DNA of 64,000 bases, from assembly GCF_021347895.1 (NCBI RefSeq), contig NC_067127.1:15410984-15474983 (forward strand). The letters are read 5' to 3'. A model generated the notes under the pieces. It worked only from the letters and a program-made list of their open reading frames with translations, ran no database searches and was not told the DNA's origin. The stretch comes from Acanthochromis polyacanthus. Lineage: Eukaryota; Chordata; Actinopteri; Pomacentridae. A program made the position numbers and the translations under genes. Below, in pieces: positions 36,888 to 49,918 of the stretch (position 1 is its first letter; the number at the start of each line of letters is the position of its first letter).

Positions 36888-39800
36888 ATGCCAGGAATTG
36901 CAGAAAAGCTTCAGCATAGCCGAGAGAAGTCACAAGGGATTGGAACCAACTCTCATGCCGTGAAATACCTGAACCAGGACTTTGAGGCGCTGAGGAGAAG
37001 CTGCCTGGAAAATGGACGTCTGTTTGAGGATGACTGCTTTGAGCCTCTTCCCACATCCTTAGGCTACGACGAGCTTGGACCAAATTCCTACAAAGTTCGG
37101 GGCGTCGAATGGAAGAGACCCACGGTGGGTTGCAGTGGTAAATGGAAACAGCAGCTGAAAGTACAGGCTGGTGTTATGCGGTTGCACTTATTTTGCATGC
37201 TAGAAAAGTAGAACTGACAGTTGTTAAGGCTTGCTATGGGTTTACATATCTTATTTTCGGTTGTAGGAGTTCTATTTTTGCTCTATAATTCCATATGAGA
37301 GGTCACTCAGTAGGCTACACACTTTACAGTTACTAGGTACTAGGGATGGGTATTGTTAGGTTTTTCATGAATCCGGTTCTGCTTATCGATTCCGGTGCCA
37401 AACGATTCCTTAATACGATAACTGGAATCGATAAGCAGAACCGGAATCGGAATCAGATTCATGAAAAACCTAACGATACCCATCCCTACTGTTGTTTGGT
37501 TATGTAAGCTTGATCCTTTTCCAAGTTTGAACATACTTGTTCGTTTTTGAACCTGCAGCAACATTTTATGCAGTTTCCTCTGCTTTGTATGAGCATTTTG
37601 GATATTTTATAGTGATAATCATCTAAATAAGAGCGGGGGAATAAAACTGTGAGCAAGCATTACATTTTAGGAAAAGCTTTAATCTTTTTAAATCCATTTT
37701 TTTTCCTTTCAGGAATTATGCTCCAATCCAAAATTCATAGATGAAGGTGCTACCAGGACTGATATTTGTCAGGGAGCATTGGGTGAGACGCACACACACA
37801 CACTAACATACAGATTAATACAGTGCTTTCATCATTTTGAACTATCTGATGTTTGTCACCTTTGCTTTCCACTGAATTACATTTAATTGCATTTGCTGGC
37901 ACAATGAAGCATTTGCTATATTATTGTTATGTATCATTATCAGAAATGTATGTCTATTCCTGTTGACTCATCTTTCTTGGTTTCCTCTATGGTCCTTTTG
38001 CTTGAATTTGTGTACTTTTGCATTAATGAAGTGACAACTAAATCTCAGAATTCCTTGTAAACGCCTGTCTACTGTCATCAACTGTCATTGTGTACAAAAC
38101 ATCTAACTGCACCCAGTTTGACAGAATTCATACACATGTGGGCGAGACAGTTGTTTTTGCAGTTAGTCATGAGTGGTGAGACAAACAGGCGTAACTCTGC
38201 ACAACTGAGGGTTTTTTTTTTGTTTGTTTGTTTTTTGGTGTGTGCAAACAAGCTACACAGCTGTCATGTTTTGTAGATATGTCATGATGACAACCTGAAA
38301 TTTTCTGGGTGTTCCATGAAGTTTTACACAGGAGTGTCCTTTTATTCTGACACTGTTTACTTGTGCTCAGGTGACTGTTGGCTCCTGGCAGCTATCGCCT
38401 CCTTGACTCTCAACAAACAGGTTTTATCTCGTGTTGTGCCCCACGGTCAAAGCTTTGAGGAGAACTATGCTGGCATCTTTCACTTTGAGGTAACGCACTG
38501 TCTCATTTAAAGCTACTTTACGTCTCTGTAGCGTACATAAAGAGACAGAGGCACAAGCAGATTTGATTTTATTTATTATGTCTTCTCCGTGTCCCTTAGT
38601 TCTGGCAGTTTGGTGAGTGGGTGGATGTGGTGGTTGATGATCGTTTGCCCGTACGAGATGACGAGCTGCTGTTTGTTCACTCGAAGGATGGTGCAGAGTT
38701 TTGGAGTGCGCTGCTGGAGAAGGCCTATGCAAAGTATGGAAGCATTTGGCTACCTTTGTGGTTGTTTCAGTATCTTTTTTTTTTTTTTTTTTTTTTCTGT
38801 GTAGACCCTGAGTAATCCTTTTCTCTTTAGGATAAATGGATGCTACGAGGCTCTTTCTGGAGGCAGCACCACTGAGGGGTTTGAGGACTTCACTGGAGGC
38901 ATTGCTGAGAAACATGAGCTGAGCAATCCCGATCCACATCTCTTCAAAATCATCGGCAAGGCTTTGAAGAGAGGCTCCCTTCTGGGCTGCTCCATTGATG
39001 TTCGTTTGAGCTTCTTGTATCAGTGCGCATTTGTTATCTTTTTTCTATGTGACAGTTTTACCTGACAAGATTTTTCTCCCCATCCCAGATCACCAGCGCA
39101 TCCGACTCAGAGGCCGTCACATATCGCAAGCTGGTGAAGGGCCATGCTTACTCTGTGACTGGAGCAGAGCAGGTGAGGAAGTATTGCATGCCAAATGTAT
39201 ATACGCACGTAGCACACAGGCTATCCAGGTGCAAGTGAAGCTGCACTGTCTACCATTTCTTGTTTTATTCTGTTTAAGGTGGAATACGGAAGAGACATGG
39301 TGCAGCTCATCAGGATTAGGAACCCGTGGGGTCAGGTGGAGTGGAACGGAGCCTGGAGTGACAAGTGAGTTATTAAGGACAGCCAACATGTTCACATTAG
39401 ATTCAAATTAGTCCTCACTGCAGCTACACCACCGTTGGTGAATTGGTTGTTTTACAGTTTTGGCTCAGACTAGACAACTACTGAATGGACTGCTATGAAA
39501 TTTGGTGTATGCCCTGTGACTATTAAACATTTCTGCCCTCTTAATATCCTCATCAAACAGCAGTCTTCTCTCTGACATCAACAACATAAAATTTGGCATA
39601 TAGGTCATATGCCACTGCAAACCTTCTATTGTTCTGTATTCTACATGCAAATTGAAGTGGAGTTACTGGAGGAACTATAATTTGTTGTTGTTTTGACACA
39701 ACAGAAAGACATGAAGAGCATATTTGGGGGGGTGGGGGGGTGTTTGTGTCGACCTGGAAGATCCATGTCTGTTCTAAAAATACCACTATTTTTGAAAGTT

Positions 39801-42800
39801 GCCAAGAGTATCGTGTTTTCTGAGGAGGCTGCTTGCCATTGTCTTGTGAGGTTCATAAAATGATCCACCCTAATTGAAACAGCCGTGTCTTGTGGCTGGA
39901 CAAGGTCTGTGTCATGCTTGTGGCATACAAAGACATGCACACCCTGTGGAAAGTCTGGTAAATCCTGTTGTGAAAACACTGTTGCACAGACTCTGGCTTT
40001 AACGTTAATTTTTGTGGCTGCAGTATAGGCGGAGGCATGTGCAACATTCACTATGGCTCTGACAATGACTGAGCCTGGTTTCCATCTTTCTTTTTTCTAG
40101 CTCTTCAGAATGGGAATGTGTGAGCAGTGAGGACAAGGAAAGGCTGAGAAACCGTTCTGAGGATGGAGAGTTCTGGTAAATTTTGCTGAAACCGCTTTTC
40201 TTTTCCAAAAAACTAAAAACCGTTTCTGTCCCACTGATTAACACATAAAAGCAGTTTGATCTAGTAATGCTTACATAAAGGCTTTTAAATAACCCTGATG
40301 CATCATATTGTCATTTTTGCAAAAGAAAAATGGGAATCCCGCTTTTTTTTTTTTTTTTTTTGGATGAATTGTGTTATAATGGGTAAACTCACTACCATTT
40401 GAGGAAGGATTTCTAAGCCAAAATGTTCCAATGCTCCAGCAAATGAAAGTCCTAGATTCCTGGCACTGACTCATTTGCACTGAATCCAGTACAATGGATG
40501 TGATTGTTTGATTTTTTTTATTTTTCCGCATTGTACATTTTTTTTTCCCCACAGGATGTCCTTCTCTGACTTCCTGCAGCAATATTCCCGCCTTGAAATC
40601 TGTAACCTCACCCCAGATGCTCTCACAGGAGACGAGTACAAGAAATGGGCAGAGTCGGAGTTTGAGGACACATGGAGAAGAGGCGTGTCTGCTGGAGGCT
40701 GCAGAAACTATGCAAGTATGACCAGTTTCACTTCCAAGATTTGATTGCAGCATTTTATTTGTGTGTCGTAAATCAACGTACAGGCTTGGCTGCTGTAATA
40801 CAGCTGATCAACTCCCTGCTAACCCTTACTTTCCCTTCTCAGACTCCTTCTGGATGAATCCTCAGTTTGTCATAAAGCTGGACGAGGTGGACGATGACCC
40901 TGATGATGGACAGGAGGACCTCTGCACTTTCATCGTGGGTCTGATGCAGAAGAACAAGCGCCGCATGAAGAAAATAGGGCAGGACATGGAGACCATTGGC
41001 TTTGCTATCTATGAGGTAGGTAGCTGCCTGTTAGATCTCAATTCAAATAAAAGTAGAGACTGAAAATGCAGCATTTTCATCCTATTCTAACATTTGATTT
41101 GTTGTGGATTTTTCTAGCTGCCTGAGGAGGTATGTGAGACACTACTGGGAATAACGGAAGAATGAGTATTCACAGCAACTGTTCCATGTTCAGTTCTGAA
41201 AATTCCCTCAGAGTACTTTGTAGATATTTGTGCAACATAATAAACATGGAGGACAGAGGGAAGGTATACTCATGTGAGCGTATTTCATCTGTGACTTTTT
41301 TTTTTTCCAGCACTCAGGCAAAAGGCAGGTGCACCTGAAGAAAAACTTCTTCCTGTACAACCGTTCAGAAGCGCGCTCCGAGACCTTCATCAACCTACGC
41401 GAAGTGAGCAACCGCCTCTGTCTTCCCCCTGGAGAATATCTCATCGTCCCCTCCACCTTTGAGCCCAACAAGAATGGAGACTTCTATATGAGGGTGTTCT
41501 CTGAGAAACAAGCCGATTTCCAGTAAGTTCCTTTCACAAATATGTGCAATTCAAATTCATTAGTATTCCATTATAGCCTTCATAATGAATAATAACCATG
41601 ACCCCTCGCTGTTTCAGAGAGATTGATGATCCTGTGGACTGCCATGTTGAGGAGGTAAAATCTTAACATTTTATTTGCTTGTTGTAATGTTGATGATAAT
41701 ACTTTCACAAAGAAGTAATGGGAGGTTTTTTATTCTCTAGATTGATATTGATGAAGATGACATCTGCGACAGATTCCAGGGACTGTTTGGACAGCTTGCC
41801 GGACATGTATGTTGACTAAAAAAAATGTGTATATTACTTTCTTATGGTCTCTAATGATTGTTTTTATGACTTACTAAGTGTCGTATACTTCTCAGGATGC
41901 AGAGATTTCTGCCTTTGAGCTGCAGAGAATCCTGAACAGAGTGGTAGCTAGACGTAAGAAAAATATTTCTTCATTGTCACGCAAGTTCAGAATGGACATT
42001 AATGTGCACCAGACACCTAATTATACCTGTGTTCTGTTCATTTTCAGGAGATGACATCAAAACCGACGGGTTCAGTCTGACAACTTGCCGCAACATGGTC
42101 AATCTGCTGGATGTATCCTTCCTTGTTATTTTAATTTGTATCATGAGACTTCCACAAAACCATTAACCTCCCAATATGTGGTTATCTGCTCAGATTTCTC
42201 CTCAAAATGTTTCAAAGAAATAGTATAACATTTTAAGGAAAGACACAATAAGTACCAAGTATGTTTCCTAGCAAATAGGAGTACGGTGGGACATATAACA
42301 GAAAACTCAGTGTCTAGAAACATTTTTGAAGCTTCCAATGAAAACTAAACTCTCTGTTCTGAGGAAGGATAAAAGTCTACAGTTAAGTGTTTGTGTAATG
42401 ATAAGGAGGAAACAAAGGTTCTGCAATTCAGGTTTAACATAAAGAAAACAGTGAACCTGCTTTAAAGAAAAATTAAACTAGAAGCACTTGGAGCTCACTA
42501 ATGAAAACCTTCTATCTCTCTTGTTTAATCTGTACAAAACTGTACTTGTAGAGGAAAAGCTGTGGTAGCACAGTTGTTCATGAATCTGAATATTTCTGTT
42601 GACATGCAGGCACCTGACCAAGAAATATAATCCCATGCAAAACCACAAATTGTCATTTAGACACTTCTGCGTCACGCTTTTGTATGAATCATTTAAACAA
42701 GACTCAGTATGTTGGGTTGTAAACTTCAGAAGTGCTGGCAGTCAGGCTAGTTGTTCTTAGTCTTTTTCTTAAGTCAGGCTTAGCGCTGTTGCTGTACATT

Positions 42801-43760
42801 TAACACACATGATAGTGATATCAGTTTTTTTTTTAAATGTAACGCTACAAGAGAGCTCAATTCTTAATTTGAAATATATTCTTTAAAGGCCAGGAAAGCC
42901 ATCTCACTGCTCACTATCTGCATTCTCCAGTTGTTATTACGAGCACACGTTACTCTGTGTACTTCGTTACAATTATGCTTGACACACTTTTTTTTAAAGA
43001 AAGATGGAAGCGGCAAGCTGGGAGTGGTTGAATTTAGGATCCTGTGGACCAAGATTGAGAAGTTCTTGGTGCGTTCCTTATTTGTCTGTTTTTACATTAA
43101 CATGTAGCGTATTAGTAGACGGATGGTAGCGGATGCTAACTTGTCTCTGCTTTAGGATCTGTACAAAGAGAGAGACGCAGATCAAAGTGGATGCATGAGC
43201 TCCTCTGAGATGCGGATGGCTGTCGAGGCTGCCGGTGAGAAGCACATTTCACAAAAAACATTTCTCTACAGTAACACATAGGAAGGTAGAGGAGACTGTT
43301 GAGATTTGAGCAAAAAAAAAGGTTTAGCTGCAACAATCAGCTGTGTGACTCTTTTCTCAGTACATCCGATTCCATTTTGGCAGGTTTCTCACTCAACAAC
43401 CCACTGCACCAGATAATTACGGCCCGCTACAGTGAGCCATGCCTCACCATTGACTTTGACAACTTCGTGTGCTGTCTCATTCGCCTTGAGTCGCTCTTCA
43501 GTGAGTTTTTGTCCTTTTGACCACACTATGATCTTGTTGGAATCAGATATTAAATTTTGATGTTTGCTTCAAATTCCAACAGAAACCTTCAAGACCCTGG
43601 ACAAGAATGGGTCTGGTGAAATAACACTGAGCTTTTTTGAGGTAAGAGCCCATCTGTGACGACGACGACAAAAAAAAAAAGATAGACGGGTGGATTATGG
43701 ACCACAGAGTAACTTGTACCCGTGTTTCCTCTACAGTGGCTGAATGTGGCGATGCTATAA
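36888..43760 (+). CDS. capn2: Calpain-2 type (m-calpain) large catalytic subunit
   Basis: Cytosolic calcium-dependent cysteine protease, 701 residues (calpain-2 is usually 700). Exons: 36888-37124, 37713-37782, 38371-38489, 38600-38733, 38831-38999, 39089-39172, 39279-39364, 40101-40175, 40555-40715, 40843-41015, 41118-41129, 41311-41522, 41618-41654, 41741-41806, 41896-41953, 42048-42112, 43000-43068, 43156-43234, 43384-43500, 43583-43641, 43737-43760. The N-terminus MPGIAEKL resembles the calpain-2 anchor helix. Cys105 (GDCWLLAA), His262 (KGHAYSVTG) and Asn286 (RIRNPWG) form the triad at the standard numbers. The C2-like domain has an acidic loop ([13 protein letters not shown]), and EF loops [12 protein letters not shown] and [12 protein letters not shown] look calcium-competent. 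Family knowledge: it pairs with the small subunit through the penta-EF domain. One codon longer than its neighbour in exon 10. capn2a versus capn2b cannot be decided here. Confidence 0.93.
37341..37488. mobile_element. Palindromic MITE (hAT-like), 148 bp
   Basis: Starts TAGGGATGGGTATTGTTAGG and ends in the near complement ACGATACCCATCCCTA; almost the whole element folds on itself. The TAGGGATGGG-type end is common in fish hAT-related MITEs, but I cannot see a clear 8-bp target duplication. It sits in capn2-like intron 1. Confidence 0.75.
38775..38796 (+). repeat. Poly(T) tract
   Basis: About 22 consecutive T in capn2-like intron 4, a few tens of bases before the exon 5 acceptor. Could be the reverse tail of an old retroposon or simply a pyrimidine tract. 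Confidence 0.9.
42113..42999 (+). other. capn2: U12-type intron in the capn2-like gene
   Basis: The donor after LLD reads gtatccttcc, a full match to the minor-spliceosome donor. GCTTGAC, about 16 nt before the acceptor, is a weaker branch-site match. At 887 bp it is much longer than the equivalent introns of the other two calpains. Confidence 0.75.
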
Positions 43761-43926
43761 ATGAGCTCTGACTGCTGAAGAATCCGGAGTTGTGTTGATG
43801 AGACCTCATATCAGAACATTTGTTTGTTGGTTATACTCTGTCACAAATTGTCTTCTAGACAACTTAATCAATGGATGGTAATTATGAGAGGAAAGAATTT
43901 CTTCTGTTCTGATTATCTGCAAACAC

Positions 43927-43932
43927 AATAAA
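43927..43932 (+). terminator. capn2: Polyadenylation signal of the capn2-like gene
   Basis: AATAAA about 170 bp after the stop codon (in acaataaaacc). A second possible signal lies near 44,185. Confidence 0.5.
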
Positions 43933-43959
43933 ACCACTAACAAGTGTATTTTCTTTGTT

Positions 43960-46900
43960 GACAAAAATGAAATTAAATGATTGATATCTTTCATTTCAGT
44001 GCCAGTAGTTAATTAGCTTAGCTTAGCATCAAAACTTGAGACTTGGAGGGAAAACTAGCTGTGATGTTGAAGGTGAACCTGCCTACCATCACCATAATAA
44101 CATATTATGTTTCCGGAGCTGGGCAACAAAATACCCACATTGTCCTGCATAAAAGTACAGCTCTTACCTTATGCATTTAGTTCTGAATAAAACTAATTCA
44201 ACATGTTGGTGGGCATATTGTTTTATGTTTGGACCCGATTCCTCATTTTATGCTAAAGTGACCAGCTACATGTGGTTGTCTTATTTTCCCAAAATACTGA
44301 GCTACTCTGTAAATGTTTGCATTTCTCAACTTCACTGGTTCATGAAATCTGTGATCAAGGAAAATTCTTGTAGCTTCTTCTTCATTTACTCATGAAACTT
44401 ATTTGCAGAAGCCAGTTGTAAATCTATTGTCCTGGTGGTAGAATATATATTTTTTTTCCCCATGACAACACCTTCCTGCCCTGAATGGCTTTGATGTAAC
44501 TCTACACTGTTCGTTCCTTTGGAATGTAGAGTCTCCACCTGTTTCTTCACCCAAGCTGCACCTTGAGCTGATCAGCTCACCCATGATTCGGCTCAAACAC
44601 TGTAAAAGCACAATGGCAAGTTGTAAAATTGGCAATATTTACGGAAAGACCTAGGAGAAGGTTTTTTCCATATAAAACCCTGGTCTGTGTCTTTTAAGAC
44701 TGACATCGTTCTTTCACTGCAGCGTCAAGGTGGAAAAGCTCAGCCTTAATGTTGACTGGCTCCTTTGCTCATAAAAATCACCACATGGACATGTGAACAA
44801 GGAAAAACACTTTATTTTCACTGGAGCAGGTCTTTAAATGAACATAGTCCACCAAGAAAGGTTTTGATCACACCCTATCAGAGAAGTTCAACACATTTGA
44901 ACCGACATTAAACGTGAATTGAGGTCATCCGTACAATTGGTTTTGTCCATCTGAGTGTAAAGTAACTTTTTACAGATCAACCCAAATCTGTATGAAACAT
45001 AACATCTACAGGTTCACAATACCGAACTGTCCTAATGGCCTGAACACCCAGCTTCTAAGGAAGGGTCTTAGGAATGACTATACTTCAAACTATGAAATTC
45101 AAATGCATAGAATTGGGTGCGTAAATAGTAAAATTGCAACTTAATCTAAGAGTGTGCATATTGTGTGTTCATACATGTTGTAAATCACGGCCAAAAACGA
45201 TCCCCCGAGCTTTAACTGAGCTATCTGCAGGCCTCCAAAGGTAATGTGATATGGCTGCAATGTGCTACCAAGATTACCCATCATTCATTGTATCCAGATC
45301 ATATGTGCTTCAATATGAACATGCAAGAAGGAAGCGTTAAGAGTATTCACTTAGTTATGTTTCCATTATTATTTACTATATGTTCTTTACTTTATCTGCA
45401 ATATATGTGTTATTGTTTTTAAAAAATGAAAAGATTTTGAAACGGGCATTTCAAGAAAGAATTACACCCCCTGTCAAAAGTTTTGAGACACTTTCTCATT
45501 CAAATAAATTAGAACCCGTCTCAAAACTTTTGACAGGGTGTATCTGTGGAGACCCTCTAAAATGTTTGTGACTACAAATGGAGCTACTGGGATCCTTGTA
45601 TAAAACAGGGAAAAGAGCTTTATGTAAAATCTGCTTAAAGTGCCACGTGTTCTCTTGCTCATGATGCGCAAATCTAACTCTGAGGAACTTCATATTACCG
45701 GCCCTGTTATTTGGTGGCAGACGTCACTTTCTGCGTATCACATGTAACGTCATCCAAACATATATGAGCAGTTCAGTCCTGTAATTTGCCAGCAGATGTC
45801 ACAGTTCTCATAGATTTGGGTTTTTGGCTGCTCTGACATCAATGACTGGGTTGAGTCCAAACTCCCACAGTGCTTGTATCAGCACGAAGCTTTCAGCTCA
45901 CATACGGTTATGCAGCAGCCATTTCCTGTCCTATGTGGTTCGGGATTGTATTTCCCCTTTTACTGCTGGCTGCCACTAGCTCTGGCAGGCAGGCTTTACC
46001 ACAGCTGTGATGATAACCCTAAAAAATAGCCCTCCAGCACATTTCTGTGAGAGCTTTCTGTGGCCAACTTTATCCTACTTTTGCTACACAGACCGTCAAC
46101 TGCGGGACATACATGAGTGAAGTTTTAGTGTTATTGTACAAGTCACAGTCTAACGATCAAAGTGGAAGTGCAAACAGGGAAACTGCCTATTTGGAAAAGA
46201 AGTTGGTCCGGATGTGGCGCTGTGGGACTTGCTGTAAATCATGAATTGGCACAGATTCATGATGAAGCAAAGCATCGGAATCTAAAAATACGGAGTTAGA
46301 CGAGTTTGATTATCTGCTAAAAGGATAGGTGTGCCCCATCTTAAAAACAAAAAAAAAAAAAAATCATGAATATATAGTTTTTTTCTTAGACCTACTAATA
46401 CTTCAAGAAGCTGTCAGCCAGTAAAAGTATGAATGACTGTAAGAATTACTAAATATATGAGGTGCAGGAGTATAAATAAAACACAAAGAAATAAGAAAAC
46501 AAAATCTATTTTACACACCTTGGAATGTGAAGCATAATAAGGACTTTTCCACAGTGAATGATTGTAATTAGTATTCTGTTCCATAATTAGGTGATGAACC
46601 AATTTTTACTAAAGCAAAACAACACAGTGTAGAAATACTACAAGAACCAGTCACATTTTTAAAATTTTACTAATGCTGAAGCATAAGAATCATTGCATAC
46701 TTAAAGTACCAAAGGAGAAAGTATTCCTTATGAATCAGAACAATTAATAATATAATACTGACTTAAACCATTTTAGTTTTGGAGCTGGTAAAGGTGGGGG
46801 TAATATTAAACTACTTTATTTTTCCTGTGTAGCTAATGAATTTTCCAGAGAATCACTCGATTCTTTTCTTGTCTGTTAATTAGAATACATATCCTCGTGT

Positions 46901-48080
46901 ATTTGTTGCTTCTATTTCACATAATTAATAGAAAAATGCAAATTCACAACTGAAGTTGTATTATTAATGATAAAACATACAATATTTGTCTTTGAAATGT
47001 AGTTGAGCAGAGACATGAAGCAGCAGAAATATAAAAGAATCAGTGAAGTACAAGTACCTTGAAAGTATTTAATCACAGTATTTAAGAAAGAGACTACAGG
47101 TGGGCAGAGTCAAATGTTTCACTAAGACATATTATCATTTAAATTTCCCAATTGATCACTTAAAATAAGATGGTGATTTCTTGGTACAAGTTCTCTGAAA
47201 TTGTATGTTTAAATACAAATCAGGTATTATCTATCAAAATATGCATTTTTTGCTTTTTTAAAAAACTAGAACAGAAATGTGATCATTGTGTCAAGGTAGT
47301 GTCAAAATTATTCTTTCATTTAAAGACCTATGAAAGTCAAACTTTTGTTTACAGAGGGGATTTGAAATACCTCCTCATGTCACTCCATAAATCAGAAAAT
47401 ACTGCCAGCTGCCAAATAAAGTCAATTTTCAGGGAAAAAATCTCTCTGACTGATATATACACAAACATCTCTGGAAAACCTTCAGAATATAGATGCATAC
47501 AAAACTGGGAAATTTGATGTTAGTGCTAATGAAAGGATTTCTGGCAAGGAGGAGAAAAAAAAAAGTCATTTTTAGGAAATGGCCTTCAAAGACACGCATT
47601 GTAAAATTTCATGCTTTTTAGTGGAAGCTACTTTTTAGAGGTAAAATTTTGAACTAATAGATATTGCCATTAAAATTATCTAGCTGATTACTTACATTAA
47701 GTCAAACATTTTTTCTAATTAAAAGTTTTCAGAATTGTTTTTTTAAAAATAGGCAAAGTAGGTATTATCTCATTAAATCTACATACATGACAAGCAAGTT
47801 TAGTGAAATAAACACCAAGATATGAATTTTTGTAAGTTTTCATTCTATACATTTGAAATAAATCATTTTATATAAACAATATAGCACAAAACCTCAAACT
47901 TGATGAATAAGTAAATGTACTTAAAAAAGGCATGATGTGGGGGCCAAGGCGTCAAGGGACCCCTCTTGTCAATCATACCGGAAACATTCTAATTTAAATA
48001 TTCTAGAGGTCCTATTTAAAAGCATTTTCCTCTTTGAATCAGTGCAGTTTTCCTGCAGCTGCATGCCATGTCCGTTTAAT
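43960..48080. other. Intergenic region between the capn2-like and destrin-like genes
   Basis: I see no coding exon here. Frames are short and the sequence is AT-rich, especially 46.3-47.9 kb. A 70-bp hairpin, the footprint of a Tc1-like element, lies at 45,473-45,542. Nothing else is supported. Confidence 0.6.
45473..45542. repeat. Short Tc1-type inverted repeat (mini-MITE)
   Basis: TACACCCCCTGTCAAAAGTT and the near complement AACTTTTGACAGGGTGTA face each other across a short spacer, with arms of about 27 bp. The CAAAAGTTTTGAGAC end is of Tc1-like type. Either a minimal MITE or two ends left after an internal deletion. Confidence 0.7.
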
Positions 48081-48084
48081 ATTA

Positions 48085-49202
<1,118 letters not shown>

Positions 49203-49495
49203 ATGTGCCTCAGATTTTAAGGGCAACATAATCATTTTGTGTGAAGTCAGAACATGAGTGGAGAAAAGCAAATTAAAAGCAAAACATACAATACTAAAGT
49301 AAACACTTTTCAGTTCATGTCATCCTGATTGGTCAGATTAAGTAGTAAATATATGTAAATGTGTTTTCTCGGCTTAGGGTCCATGAGTTTTTTCTTGTTT
49401 TTTTGTGTCACTGTCGACTGTGATATAACATCCTACTTGCACCAGGTAGGTAGATGAATCCTTTTGACACATCTGAGCACTCACCATACCTTTTA

Positions 49496-49505
49496 CCTTA
49501 TAAGG
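49496..49505 (+). promoter_or_regulatory. CArG box 1 (SRF site), CCTTATAAGG
   Basis: A perfect, palindromic match to CC(A/T)6GG, the serum response factor site, about 415 bp before the destrin-like start codon. ADF/cofilin genes are known SRF/MRTF targets. Binding itself is inferred. Confidence 0.65.
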
Positions 49506-49552
49506 CCACTGAGTTGCATCTCAGCAGCAGCTAATGTGGACAGGTTTGTTCT

Positions 49553-49562
49553 CCATATAAGG
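49553..49562 (+). promoter_or_regulatory. CArG box 2 (SRF site), CCATATAAGG
   Basis: A second perfect CC(A/T)6GG match 57 bp after the first. Paired CArG boxes with a spacing of this order are typical of actin-cytoskeleton and muscle promoters. Its core could also be read as a TATA-like element. Confidence 0.65.
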
Positions 49563-49821
49563 GTATTCATTGCCGCTCCCACCTACAACACCTGGAGCTT
49601 CACCTAAACAGAAGATCTCTGCCACTGCCCAACGAAAGCAGACGAAAAGGTCAAGAAGAATGTATGTACTGAGTCAAGCAATGAATAACATATATCATAG
49701 GGTAAAGTTTAATGTGACTAAGTCCAAACGTGGAAGCTGCAGATGAAACTGTGTCACACCTGGCAGGAGAGGGGTGGGCATACTTTCGGAGGTGTGCTCA
49801 TTTACCACAGCTCCTCCTCCA

Positions 49822-49849
49822 TGACTCAACCTGCTCTCCTTCCTTATAA
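49822..49849 (+). promoter_or_regulatory. AP-1-like site and TATA-like element of the destrin-like gene
   Basis: TGACTCA (49822-49828) is a full AP-1 consensus, and TTATAA (49844-49849) lies about 70 bp before the ATG, giving a predicted transcription start near 49,875 and a short leader. An alternative upstream start near the CArG boxes cannot be excluded. Confidence 0.4.
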
Positions 49850-49918
49850 CCTCTCAGCGTTTTCACTACTGCTGCCATCTTTCACTGCTGCCTGTTTCCT
49901 CCACACACCACAAGCAAA

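Larger units (their letters stand above)
49203..49918 (+). other. Upstream region of the destrin-like gene
   Basis: About 700 bp of noncoding sequence holding the two CArG boxes, an AP-1-like site and a TATA-like element before the start codon. No coding exon is supported. Confidence 0.5.

Noticed and set aside
38424..38939. A 171-codon minus-strand frame across the capn2-like exons 3-5
   Set aside because: It is the antisense shadow of real calpain exons plus the poly(T) tract.
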